The notes under the pieces: model-generated
Databases searched by the model: none
What the model was told of the DNA's origin: nothing
What the model saw: only the letters and a program-made list of their open reading frames with translations
Source: Serpentinimonas sp.
GTDB taxonomy: Bacteria > Pseudomonadota > Gammaproteobacteria > Burkholderiales > Burkholderiaceae_C
DNA: 18,150 nt
Assembly: GCA_025458665.1 (NCBI GenBank)
Contig: JALOSG010000022.1
Span: 1-18,150 of the forward strand
Reading direction: 5' to 3'
Shown: piece by piece, positions 1-8,400 of the stretch
Layout: each line of letters begins with the position of its first letter
How positions within the stretch are numbered: the stretch's first letter is position 1
Translations under genes and position numbers: made by a program

Positions 1-97
1 GCGTGGACAGAACCTCGAGCAGGTGGAACATGCGCTCGATCACCTGCACGCTGGGCTGGGGCGCGGCGGCGGGGGAGGTGGTTTTGCTGCGGGCCAT
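1..97 (-). CDS. IclR-family transcriptional regulator, N-terminal fragment (continues beyond window)
   Basis: Only the first 32 codons are present; the gene runs off the left edge. After a Ser/Thr/Ala/Pro-rich start, the translation contains VQVIERMFHLLEVLS, which resembles the first helix of the winged helix-turn-helix domain of IclR regulators. Members of this family usually control catabolic genes through a C-terminal ligand-binding domain, which cannot be seen here. ATG at 97 is supported by a good Shine-Dalgarno (GAGGAAA) a few bases upstream. It lies 24 bp downstream of bpt on the same strand, so it may be co-transcribed with nth-aat-bpt. A short hairpin overlaps its ribosome binding site. 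The family call rests on about 20 residues and is therefore tentative. Confidence 0.6.
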   Translation of the reverse strand, partial: MARSKTTSPAAAPQPSVQVIERMFHLLEVLST

Positions 98-121
98 GGG
101 TTTCCTCGGTGAAACCCGATC

Positions 122-825
122 TTACGAGATGAAATTGTCTACCCACTGTCCGTCGCGCAACACCTGGTTGGGGCGGTACAGGGCCTTGTAGCTCATCTTG
201 GGGCTTTCCTGTATCCAGTAGCCCAGGTACACATAGGGCAGGTCCAGCGCGCGAGCCTGCTCGATCTGCCACATGACGCCGTAGGTCCCGTAGCTCTGAC
301 CGTCTTCGGGCTCGTAGAAGGTGTAGACGGCCGACAAGCCATCGTTGAGCACATGGTGGCCGGCAGGTAGAACTCCACCAGCCGGGAGTTCACGCGGCTC
401 TGCAACAGGAACTGGCTGTACTGGTCCACGCTGTCGTGGTCCATGCCGCCGCCGGCGTGCCGGTGGTTCTGGTAGCGCAGATACAGCTGGTAGTGCTCCG
501 GGGCAAAGCCCAGTTGCAGCACGCGCACCTGCAAGTTCTGGTGCTGCTTCAGGCTGCGGCGCTGGCTGCGGCTGGCCTTGAAGCGCTGCACGGGTACCCG
601 CAAGGGCACGCAGGCCGAACAACCGTCGCAATAGGGCCGGTAGGTGAACATGCCGCTGCGCCGGAAGCCGTGGGCCACCAGCCCCGAATACGCATCGTTG
701 TGGATGAGGTGGCTGGGGGTGGCCACCTGCGAGCGCGCCTGCCGCCCGGGCAAATAGCTGCAGGGGTAGGGCGCGGTGGCGTAGAACTGCAGCGCCTGTA
801 GCGGAAGTTCCTGGGGCCGGGTCAC
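122..825 (-). pseudogene. bpt: Aspartate/glutamate leucyltransferase Bpt, disrupted by an internal deletion and frameshift
   Basis: Bpt transfers Leu from Leu-tRNA to N-terminal Asp or Glu of proteins, marking them for ClpS/ClpAP degradation. The first part reads well from GTG at 825: LPLQALQFYATAPYPCSYLP, the Cys-rich CDGCSACVPLRVPV, then HAGGGMDHDS and NSRLVEF. At about 353-369 the frame breaks. The expected C-terminal half (VLNDGLSAVYTFYEPEDG, YGTYGVMWQIEQARAL, LPYVYLGYWIQES) continues in another frame to the stop at 122-124. Only 17 nt separate the VEF and VLNDG codons, whereas family members normally have roughly 15-20 residues there, including a conserved MVSI-type stretch. So sequence is missing, not just one base. 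The GTG overlaps the aat stop (GTGA), implying translational coupling. An assembly error remains possible. Confidence 0.75.
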
Positions 826-1589
826 GGGGTGTGGTTTGGGGTGCTGTTGAACAGGAAACCGTTCCAGTATAGGGGGTTGAATTTCCAGGCGGGAGGGGTT
901 TGTTCAATGCCCTGTTGCACCCACGCCAAAAAGTCGGCGCGCGGCATTTCCTGGGCGCCCAGCGAGGCCAGGTGGCTGGTGTTCTGCTGGCAGTCGATGG
1001 CGGGTACTCCCCAGGCGCGGCAGCACGCCACGAGGGCGGCCAGCGCCATTTTGGAGGCGTTGTCGCGCCGGCTGAACATGGACTCGCCAAACACCATGCG
1101 GCCTATGCCCACGCAGTACAGGCCGCCCACCAGTTCGCCGTTCAGCCACGTTTCCACGCTGTGCGCATGGCCGGCCTGGTGCAAGCGGATGTAGGCCTCC
1201 ACCATGTCGGGCACGATCCAGGTGCCGCGCTGCCCCGGGCGGCGCATGCCGGCGCAGGCTCGAATGACGGCGGGAAAGTCATGGTCGATGCGGAACTCCA
1301 GCGCCCCGGTGCGCAAGCCCTGCCGCAGCGCCTTGCGCAGGTTGGTGTGCAGCTTGAAATGGGCCGTCTGCAGCACCATGCGCGGGTCGGGGCTCCACCA
1401 GAGGATGGGCTGGTCGTCGCTGTACCAGGGGAAGATGCCGCTGGCGTAAGCGCGCAGCAGGCTGTCCACGTCGAGCGCGCCGCCGGCGGCGAGGAGGCCG
1501 GGAATGGGGTCGGCCTCGCCCCAGGCCTGTGCCGTGGGCGGGAAGGGCTGGCCGGCTTGCAGCCAGGGCAACTGGCGCGGTGCTGTCAT
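822..1589 (-). CDS. aat: Leucyl/phenylalanyl-tRNA--protein transferase
   Basis: Aat is a cytoplasmic enzyme that adds Leu or Phe from aminoacyl-tRNA to proteins with N-terminal Lys or Arg, creating an N-degron read by ClpS. The 255-residue product shows the family signatures YASGIFPWYSDDQPILWWSP near residues 70-85, FGESMFSRRDNASKMAL near 165-180 and DCQQNTSHLASLGA near 200-213. It is slightly longer than the E. coli enzyme. ATG at 1589 lies 13 bp after the nth stop. Its own stop overlaps the GTG of bpt by 4 bp, so the two transferases are expected to be made together. Because bpt is broken, aat may now be the only working N-degron transferase encoded here. Confidence 0.96.
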   Translation of the reverse strand: MTAPRQLPWLQAGQPFPPTAQAWGEADPIPGLLAAGGALDVDSLLRAYASGIFPWYSDDQPILWWSPDPRMVLQTAHFKLHTNLRKALRQGLRTGALEFRIDHDFPAVIRACAGMRRPGQRGTWIVPDMVEAYIRLHQAGHAHSVETWLNGELVGGLYCVGIGRMVFGESMFSRRDNASKMALAALVACCRAWGVPAIDCQQNTSHLASLGAQEMPRADFLAWVQQGIEQTPPAWKFNPLYWNGFLFNSTPNHTP

Positions 1590-1602
1590 GGCTCAGGCTG
1601 GC

Positions 1603-2235
1603 TCAGGCAGTTTTGTGCCGGAAGCTGCAGTAAGCCGACACGGCGCAGCGCCCACATTGGGGCTTGCGCGCCTGGCACACATAGCGGCCATGCAGGATGA
1701 GCCAGTGGTGGGCATCTTCCAGATACTGCGCGGGTATGCGTTGCAGCAGCTTGTGTTCCACCGCCAGCGGGGTTTTGCCCGGCGCCAGTCCAGTGCGGTT
1801 GCCCAGCCGGAAAATGTGCGTGTCCACCGCCATGGTGGGTTCCCCAAAGGCCACGTTGAGCACCACGTTGGCGGTCTTGCGGCCCACACCGGGCAGGGCT
1901 TCCAGGGCCTCACGCTCGCGCGGCACCTCCCCGCCATGGCGTTCCACCAGAATGCGGCAGGTCTCCATGAGATGGCGCGCCTTGCTGCGGAACAGACCGA
2001 TGGTCTTGATGTGATCTTCCAGCCCCGGCAGACCCAGCGCCAGGATTTTCTGCGGCGTGTTGGCCACGGGAAACAGCCGGCGTGTGGCCTTGTTCACGCC
2101 CACGTCGGTGGCCTGCGCACTGAGCAGCACGGCGGCCAGCAATTCGAACACGCTCGTATACTCCAATTCGGTATTGGGCTGTGGATTGGCCGCCTGCAGA
2201 GTGGCGAAAAACAGCGCGATGTGTTCCTTCTTCAT
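1603..2235 (-). CDS. nth: Endonuclease III (DNA glycosylase/AP lyase)
   Basis: Nth removes oxidised pyrimidines from DNA and nicks the strand by beta-elimination in base excision repair. The 210-residue protein has the helix-hairpin-helix LPGVGRKTANVVLN with catalytic Lys120, and AVDTHIFRLGNR with catalytic Asp138. A C-terminal 4Fe-4S cluster motif has Cys187, Cys194, Cys197 and Cys203 (C-x6-C-x2-C-x5-C). These positions coincide with the E. coli enzyme as I recall it. ATG at 2235 gives the usual length. It is the first gene of a run toward aat and bpt, and its start is only 14 bp from that of the divergent aminotransferase. No strong Shine-Dalgarno is visible. Confidence 0.97.
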   Translation of the reverse strand: MKKEHIALFFATLQAANPQPNTELEYTSVFELLAAVLLSAQATDVGVNKATRRLFPVANTPQKILALGLPGLEDHIKTIGLFRSKARHLMETCRILVERHGGEVPREREALEALPGVGRKTANVVLNVAFGEPTMAVDTHIFRLGNRTGLAPGKTPLAVEHKLLQRIPAQYLEDAHHWLILHGRYVCQARKPQCGRCAVSAYCSFRHKTA

Positions 2236-2249
2236 TCCCGCATTCTCAC

Positions 2250-3476
2250 ATGACCGCCCCCGCCACGCTGCGCTTTGCCGAGCGCCTGAACAACGTTGAA
2301 ACTTCGGCCATCCGCGAGCTGTTCAAGCTGCTGGGCAAGCCGGGCATCATCAGCTTTGCGGGCGGTTTTCCCGACAGCGCCCTGTTCGATGTGGCGGGTA
2401 TTTCCGAAGCCTCACAGCTGGCGCTGAAAGAAGAACCGAGCGCCGCTTTGCAGTACGGCGCCACCGAGGGCTACCAGCCCCTGCGCGAGCAGATTGCCGC
2501 CTTCATGAACAGCAAGGGCACCGCGCAGAGCGAGCCGCTGGCGGCCAGCGGGCTCATCGTCACCACAGGCAGCCAGCAGGCGCTGGACCTGCTGGGCAAG
2601 ACCATGATTTCGCCTGGCGACAAGGTGATTGTGGAAGGCCCCACGTTCCTGGCCACCATCCAGTGTTTCCGCCTGTATGGCGCCGAGTTGATCACGGCGC
2701 CGGTGGACGGTGACGGTGTGCAGCCCGATGCGCTGGAGGCCCTGATTCGCACCCACCGGCCCAAGTTCGTCTACCTCATTCCCACCTTTGGCAACCCCAC
2801 CGGGGCGTTGCTGAGCCGCGAACGGCGCCGGCGCATTCTGGAGCTGGCCGTGGAAACGGGCACGCTGGTGTTGGAAGACGACCCCTACGGCGACTTGTAC
2901 TTTGGCGATGCGCCGCCGCCGTCCCTGTGGGCCATGAGTCACGAGGTGCCCGGCAGCCGCGACTGGCTGGTGTACTGCGGTTCCCTGAGCAAAGTGCTCA
3001 GCCCCGGCCTGCGCGTGGGCTGGATGGCCGGCCCCGCCGAGCTGCTGGGCAAGGCCACCATGTGCAAGCAGTTCAGCGACGCACACACCAGCACGCTGGC
3101 CCAGGCCACTGCCGCGCGCTACCTGCAGAGCGGGCGCATGCCGGCCACGCTGGCGCGCGTGCGCAGCGTGTACGCCGAGCGTGCTGCCACCATGGGCCAC
3201 GCGCTGCGCCGCGAACTGGGCAGCGCCATAGACTTTGTGCAGCCCCAGGGTGGCCTGTTCGTGTGGGCGCGCCTGACGGGTGCAGGCGGTGCGCTGAAAG
3301 ACGGCAATGCGTTGGCGCAGCGTGCCATTGCACAGGGGGTGGCGTTCGTGCCGGGCGCTCCCTTCTTTGCCACCAACCCCGACCCGGCCACGCTGCGCCT
3401 GAGCTTTGCCACGGCGCCCCTGGACCAGATCGAGGCGGGCGTGAAGCGGCTGGCGGCGGCGTTGGCCAGCGCCTGA
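2250..3476 (+). CDS. PLP-dependent aminotransferase, class I/II fold
   Basis: This 408-residue fold-type I aminotransferase resembles the 2-aminoadipate/aromatic aminotransferase (LysN/Aro8-like) group, which lacks an N-terminal DNA-binding domain. Visible features are SFAGGFPDSALF (35-46), QYGATEGYQPLRE (68-80), PTFGNPTGALLSR (178-190) with the substrate-binding Asn182, LEDDPYGDLYF (208-218), and GSLSKVLSPGLRVGW (244-258) with the Schiff-base Lys248. The substrate cannot be read from sequence. ATG at 2250 is preferred over an in-frame ATG at 2181, because family similarity begins at about MTAP and the upstream start would lie inside nth. No obvious Shine-Dalgarno precedes 2250. The 3' end converges on the exonuclease gene with a 24-bp gap. 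Confidence 0.93.
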   Translation: MTAPATLRFAERLNNVETSAIRELFKLLGKPGIISFAGGFPDSALFDVAGISEASQLALKEEPSAALQYGATEGYQPLREQIAAFMNSKGTAQSEPLAASGLIVTTGSQQALDLLGKTMISPGDKVIVEGPTFLATIQCFRLYGAELITAPVDGDGVQPDALEALIRTHRPKFVYLIPTFGNPTGALLSRERRRRILELAVETGTLVLEDDPYGDLYFGDAPPPSLWAMSHEVPGSRDWLVYCGSLSKVLSPGLRVGWMAGPAELLGKATMCKQFSDAHTSTLAQATAARYLQSGRMPATLARVRSVYAERAATMGHALRRELGSAIDFVQPQGGLFVWARLTGAGGALKDGNALAQRAIAQGVAFVPGAPFFATNPDPATLRLSFATAPLDQIEAGVKRLAAALASA

Positions 3477-3500
3477 GCTTTTGCCTGAGGATCTGGGGCG

Positions 3501-4115
3501 CTAGGGTTTCAGCCCCAGCGCTTCGTAAATGCGGTAGGCGGCCCACGCATCGTTGGCTGCATAGGCCAGTTGTGCCGGGGTGAGCGCGGGTTGTGCCCAG
3601 TTCGATGTGGCCGCCTTCTTCGATTTCATGAAGCGGCGGTTGAACAGCACCGCCACCGCCGCACGCACGCCCATGTCCTTCTTGTAGCCGCGCTGGCGGA
3701 ACACGTGGTTCAGGTCCAGCACGTGGGCGGCAGCCACGCCCAGCTTGGCCACTATGCGTTTCTGGTCGTCGCCCAGGCCAAAGCCGGCTTTCACCGGCCC
3801 GGGCTCGGCCAGCAACTGCGCCACCACAGCGCGGCAGGCGGGGTCGTGCAGCTGGAACACCCAGGCATGGTGGCGCACCGCCAGCTGCACCACATGCGGC
3901 CCATCGGACTGCTGGTCGCGGTGGAAGGTGGGGCGCGATTCGGTATCGAAGCCCCAGACCGGTTCCTGCATCAACGCGGCCCGTGCCTGTTCCGCGCCCT
4001 GCAGGGTAGACACCAGCGTGATGGCCTGAAACGGCAGCGACTCGAAAGGCTCCAGCAGATCGGTCTCGGCCTTGCCGGGGGCAATCAGCGGGCGGTGCGG
4101 TGCTGGCTGGCTCAT
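3501..4115 (-). CDS. DEDDy-type 3'-5' exonuclease domain protein (RNase D-like)
   Basis: A 204-residue single-domain protein of the DnaQ/RNase D superfamily. ExoI is WGFDTESRP with Asp57 and Glu59. A GFGLGDDQKRI segment (111-121) supplies the ExoII aspartate. ExoIII is YAANDAWAAYRIY with Tyr185 and Asp189, the Y-x3-D arrangement of the DEDDy subgroup. It lacks the HRDC domains of full RNase D, so it is probably a small stand-alone exonuclease on DNA or RNA with unknown substrate. ATG at 4115 is chosen over an upstream in-frame ATG at 4145 because it overlaps the stop of the preceding gene (ATGA). It is the last gene of the mfd operon. Confidence 0.88.
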   Translation of the reverse strand: MSQPAPHRPLIAPGKAETDLLEPFESLPFQAITLVSTLQGAEQARAALMQEPVWGFDTESRPTFHRDQQSDGPHVVQLAVRHHAWVFQLHDPACRAVVAQLLAEPGPVKAGFGLGDDQKRIVAKLGVAAAHVLDLNHVFRQRGYKKDMGVRAAVAVLFNRRFMKSKKAATSNWAQPALTPAQLAYAANDAWAAYRIYEALGLKP

Positions 4116-4738
4116 GCGTGCGCTCCCGTCACATGCGCCCACCACAGACGCAAGCGCATACCCCAGCCGGTCGTGTAGCCAGCGGTGGGTGCGCGCAACC
4201 GGCCCGCGCTGTCGATGACCGCGAAGGCCGGTACCGCATGGAAACCCACTGCCGACGTCAGGCTGCCGGTTTCATCCACCACGGTGGTCCACGGCAGGGC
4301 GCGCTGCGTCTGCGTGCTGGCCACCTCGCTGGGCGGACCCGACTGCATGGCAATGGTGAGCACGGGCCAGTCCTCTTGCAGCGCGCCTATGCTGGGCTGT
4401 TGCAGCTTGCAGATGCTGCACCACTCGGCCCAGAAGTACAGGGCTACCGGGGTGGAAGTAACGCCTTCGGCGTGCACCGTGCGCACGGCAGCCACGGCCT
4501 GCCCCAGGGTGGTCTGGAACTCCCGGCCGTCCGGGCCCAGCAAGGTCACCGTGGCGTTCATGGGCAGGGCATCGCCCTGCACGCCGCGCGTTTGCCACAG
4601 GTGCACCGCAAAGAACACGCCCACCACCACCAGCGCCGTACCCGCTGGCCCGCGCCACAGGCGGAGCAGGGCAGCCCGCCATGCGGGCTGGCCCGCAGCG
4701 GCAGCCTGCCCGGGCAGTTCCTGGCCGCTACCGCTCAC
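4112..4738 (-). CDS. Membrane-anchored thioredoxin-like protein (TlpA/ScsD-like)
   Basis: A 208-residue protein beginning at GTG 4738, which overlaps the serB stop by 4 bp (GTGA); the open frame continues upstream only as an antiphase shadow of serB. After a basic, Ala-rich N-terminus there is one hydrophobic segment (about 34-49, TALVVVGVFFAVHLWQ), consistent with an N-terminal signal anchor placing the rest in the periplasm. The thioredoxin fold follows, with the redox motif YFWAEWCSICKLQQP (Cys107-Ser-Ile-Cys110) and a later AVPAFAVID that supplies the expected cis-proline. It could reduce or isomerise periplasmic disulfides or serve c-type cytochrome or copper-stress functions; the substrate is unknown. 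It overlaps the exonuclease gene by 4 bp. Confidence 0.85.
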   Translation of the reverse strand: MSGSGQELPGQAAAAGQPAWRAALLRLWRGPAGTALVVVGVFFAVHLWQTRGVQGDALPMNATVTLLGPDGREFQTTLGQAVAAVRTVHAEGVTSTPVALYFWAEWCSICKLQQPSIGALQEDWPVLTIAMQSGPPSEVASTQTQRALPWTTVVDETGSLTSAVGFHAVPAFAVIDSAGRLRAPTAGYTTGWGMRLRLWWAHVTGAHA

Positions 4739-5463
4739 GGACGCAACACTTCCAGCAGCCGGTCCAGGCCGCCCTGGTTGATGGCCACGCGCGCTTCGGC
4801 CCGCACGCGCGGTTTGGCGTGGTAAGCCACCGATACGCCGCCCGCTTCGGCGCAAGCGTTCATCATGGGCAGGTCGTTGGCGCCGTCCCCCACGGCGATG
4901 CAGCGGCCGGCGGGAATGCCCAACAGGCTGGCTACCTCCAGCAGGGTGCGGCGTTTCTCCGCGCCGTCGCAAATATCGCCCCAGGGCTGGTCGAGCATGC
5001 GGCCGGTGAGCAGGCCGTCCTGCACCTCCAGCACGTTGGAGCGCGCAAAGTCCAGGCCCAGCCGCGCGCGGATGCGGTCGGTGAAGAAGGTGAAGCCACC
5101 CGACACCAGCAGCGTTTTCAGGCCCGCGGCACGGCAGGCACTTACCAGTTCCTGCGCACCGGGGTTCAGTTGCAGCCGCTGTGCGTACACCGCTTCCAGG
5201 TGTTCCACCTTCACGCCACGCAGCAGGGCCACGCGCTGACGCAGGCTCTCCTTGTAGTCGGCAATCTCGCCGCGCATGGCGGCTTCGGTGATGGCGGCCA
5301 CCTCGGCCTTGCGGCCTGCTGCATCGGCAATCTCGTCCACGCACTCGATGTTGATGAGGGTGGAATCCATGTCGAAGGCGATGAGGCCAAAGTGCGCCAG
5401 CTGCAGCGGCGCAGCCAGGCCATGCACCACGAGGCCGGGGGCAAATTCTTGCGGAGCGTTCAT
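4735..5463 (-). CDS. serB: Phosphoserine phosphatase
   Basis: SerB is a cytoplasmic HAD-superfamily phosphatase that dephosphorylates O-phospho-L-serine in the last step of serine synthesis. The 242-residue protein shows HAD motif I in IAFDMDSTLINIECVDEIAD (Asp31 nucleophile, Asp33), motif II in LLVSGGFTFFTDRI (Ser121), motif III Lys170, and motif IV in AVGDGANDLPMM (Asp193, Asp197). It lacks the long N-terminal ACT-like extension of the E. coli enzyme. ATG at 5463 overlaps the mfd stop (ATGA), and its stop overlaps the GTG of the next gene, so expression is tied to mfd. Confidence 0.96.
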   Translation of the reverse strand: MNAPQEFAPGLVVHGLAAPLQLAHFGLIAFDMDSTLINIECVDEIADAAGRKAEVAAITEAAMRGEIADYKESLRQRVALLRGVKVEHLEAVYAQRLQLNPGAQELVSACRAAGLKTLLVSGGFTFFTDRIRARLGLDFARSNVLEVQDGLLTGRMLDQPWGDICDGAEKRRTLLEVASLLGIPAGRCIAVGDGANDLPMMNACAEAGGVSVAYHAKPRVRAEARVAINQGGLDRLLEVLRP

Positions 5464-8400
5464 GCGGGTTCGGTCTGTTTGGTGGGTTGGCCCAGGGAGC
5501 GCAGGATGTCGCGCACCAGCTGCACCCGGTCCTTGGGTTGGGGGAGTTCGCGCTCGATGCGCAGCTTGTCGTTGCCCGCCAGCTTCACATGGCGGTTCTT
5601 CTGCACCAGTTCAATGATGCGCATGGGGTCCACCGGCGCGTTGGGGCGGAAAACGATGTTCGTGACGCCGGGCGCGGCATCCACCTTCACCACGCCGTAG
5701 CTCTGGCCCAGGCAGCGCAGGCGGTGCACGTCGATGAGGTTCTGGCCCTGTGGCGGCAGCTTGCCGAAACGGTCCACGATCTCTTCCAGCAACGCATCGA
5801 TCTGCTCGTTGGTCTTGGCCGTGGCCAGCTTTTTGTAGAAGCTCAGGCGCAGGTGCACGTCGCCGCAGTAATCGTCGGGCAGCAGGGCCGGGGCGTGCAG
5901 GTTGATGTCGGTGGTCACGCCCAGGGGGCTGAGCAGGTCGGGTTCGTGGCCGGCCTTCAGGCAGCGCACGGCCTCGCTCAGCATCTCGTTGTAGAGCTGG
6001 AAGCCCACCTCCAGCATGTTGCCGCTCTGGTTTTCGCCCAGCACCTCGCCGGCACCGCGTATTTCCAGGTCGTGCATGGCCAGGTAGAAGCCACTGCCCA
6101 GCTCCTCCATCTGCTGGATGGCGTCGAGCCGCTGCGCGGCCTGCTTGGTCAGGCTGTCCATGTCGGGCACCAGCAAATAGGCGTAGGCCTGGTGGTGGCT
6201 GCGGCCCACGCGCCCGCGCAGCTGGTGCAGCTGGGCCAGGCCAAACTTGTCGGCCCGCGCTATGACGATGGTGTTGGCCGTGGGCACATCGATCCCGGTT
6301 TCTATGATGGTGGAGCACAGCAGCAGGTTGAAGCGTTGCGCCACGAAATCGCGCATCACGTGCTCCAGCTGTCGCTCGGGCATCTGGCCGTGGGCAATGC
6401 CTATGCGCGCCTCGGGCAGCAGCTCCTGCAGCTTCTGGGCGCGGTGTTCGATGGTGTCCACCTCGTTGTGCAGGAAGTACACCTGCCCGCCGCGCTTGAG
6501 TTCGCGCAGCACCGCCTCGCGGATGACGCCAGCGCCTTCGTTGCGCACAAAGGTCTTGATGGCCAGGCGGCGTTGCGGTGCGGTGGCAATCACGCTCAGG
6601 TCGCGCAGGCCCTCCAGCGCCATGCCCAGCGTGCGGGGAATGGGCGTGGCCGTCAGGGTGAGCACATCGACCTCGGCGCGCAGGGCCTTCATGGCCTCCT
6701 TGTGGCGCACGCCAAAGCGGTGTTCCTCGTCGATGATGAGCAGGCCCAGGTTGTGGAACTTCACCGAAGCGCTGAGCAGCTTGTGCGTGCCCACCACAAT
6801 GTCCACAGTGCCATCGGCCAGGCCTTTGGCGGCCGCGTTCACTTCCTTGGTGGTGCGGAAGCGGCTCATCTCGGCAATCTTCACCGGCCACTTGGCAAAG
6901 CGGTCTACCAGCGTCTGGTAGTGCTGTTCGGCCAGCAGGGTGGTGGGGGCCAGGAAGGCCACCTGCTTGCCACCGGTCACGGCCACAAAGGCGGCGCGCA
7001 GCGCCACCTCGGTCTTGCCAAAGCCCACATCGCCGCACACCAGCCGGTCCATCGGGCGCGGAGAAATCATGTCCTGGATGACGGCGTGTATGGCGGCCTT
7101 CTGGTCGGCGGTTTCCTCGAAGCCGAAGTCGTTGGCAAAGGTCTCGTAGTCGTGCGGGCTGTAGCGGAAGGGGTGGCCTGCGCGGGCGGCGCGGCGCGCA
7201 TAGATGTTGAGCAGCTCGGCGGCGGCGTCGCGCACCTGCTCGGCGGCCTTGCGTTTGGCGCGCTCCCACTGGCCACTGCCCAGCTTGTGCAGGGGGGCTT
7301 CGTCGGCACCCACGCCGGTGTAGCGGCCTATGAGCTGCAGCTGGCTCACCGGCACATACAGCACGGCCTGGTCGGCGTATTCCAGGTGCAGGAATTCCTG
7401 CAGGGCGGGGGTGCCGTCGGGGTTTTTCTCCCCCAGGTCCATGTTCACCAGGCCCCGGTAGCGGCCTATGCCGTGGGCGCTGTGCACCACCGGGTCGCCA
7501 ACATTGAGTTCGCTCAGGTCTTTGATGAGCGCATCGACATCGCTCACCTGCTCCTGCTTCTTGCGCCGCCGCAGGGTGGGGCCGGCGGCAAAGAGTTCAG
7601 TTTCGGTGACCAGATCGATGCCCGCGCCGGTCCAGGCAAAGCCGCTGGCCAGTGCGGCGGTGGTGATGCCCAGGCGCTCTTCGCTGGCCTGGAATTCGGC
7701 CAGGTCGTCGAAGGCGGGGGGGCTCACGCCGCTGGCGCGCAAAAAGTCGAGCAGGCTTTCCCGGCGGCCATCGCTCTCGGCCAGCAGCAGCACGCGGTGC
7801 GGGCTCTGGCGCAGGTGGTTCTGCAGGCGGGCCAGTGGGTCGTCGGCGCCGCGCACCACGGTGAGCTCGGGCAGGGGTTCGGCCCAGCCCAGGGTGTTCT
7901 GGCCGGCCTCCACATCGGCTTGCGCACGCAAGGCCAGCTGGCGGTGCGGTTTGGCTGCGGCGTAGAAGCTTTCGGCATCCAGGAACAGCGCGTCGGGCGG
8001 CAGCACGGGGCGCTCCGGGTCGCCTTGCAGCAAGCGGTAGCGGTCGCGGGTGTCCTGCCAGAAGCGCTGGAACGCGGGCTCCAGTTCGCCGTGCAGCACC
8101 AGCGTGGCATCGACACCGACGTAATCGAACACGGTGGCGGTGTGGTCGAAGAACAGCGGCAGGTAGTACTCGATACCCGCCGTGGCCACGCCGTTGCCCA
8201 TGTCCTTGTAGATGCGGCTCTTGGTGGGGTCGCCGTCCAGCAGTTCGCGCCAGCGGGCGCGGAATCTGGTGCGGGCCGCGTCGTCCATGGGGAACTCGCG
8301 GCCGGGCAGCAGGCGCACTTCGGGCACCGGGTACAGGCTGCGCTGGCTGTCGGGGTCGAAGGTGCGGATGCTGTCGATCTCGTCGTCGAACAGATCGACC

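Noticed and set aside
1504..2253. Plus-strand open frame covering nth in antisense
   Set aside because: The minus strand encodes nth with catalytic Lys and Asp and all four cluster cysteines; the plus frame shows no family features.
3493..3518. CTGGGGC/GCCCCAG inverted repeat between the aminotransferase and exonuclease genes as a bidirectional terminator
   Set aside because: The stem is only 7 bp with a 12-nt loop, has an alternative pairing, and no T-run follows on either strand, so support is too weak.
4739..5344. Upstream extension of the thioredoxin-like gene to an ATG at 5344
   Set aside because: The extension is an out-of-frame shadow of serB, with Arg/Gly/Pro-rich translation; GTG 4738 overlapping the serB stop explains the start.
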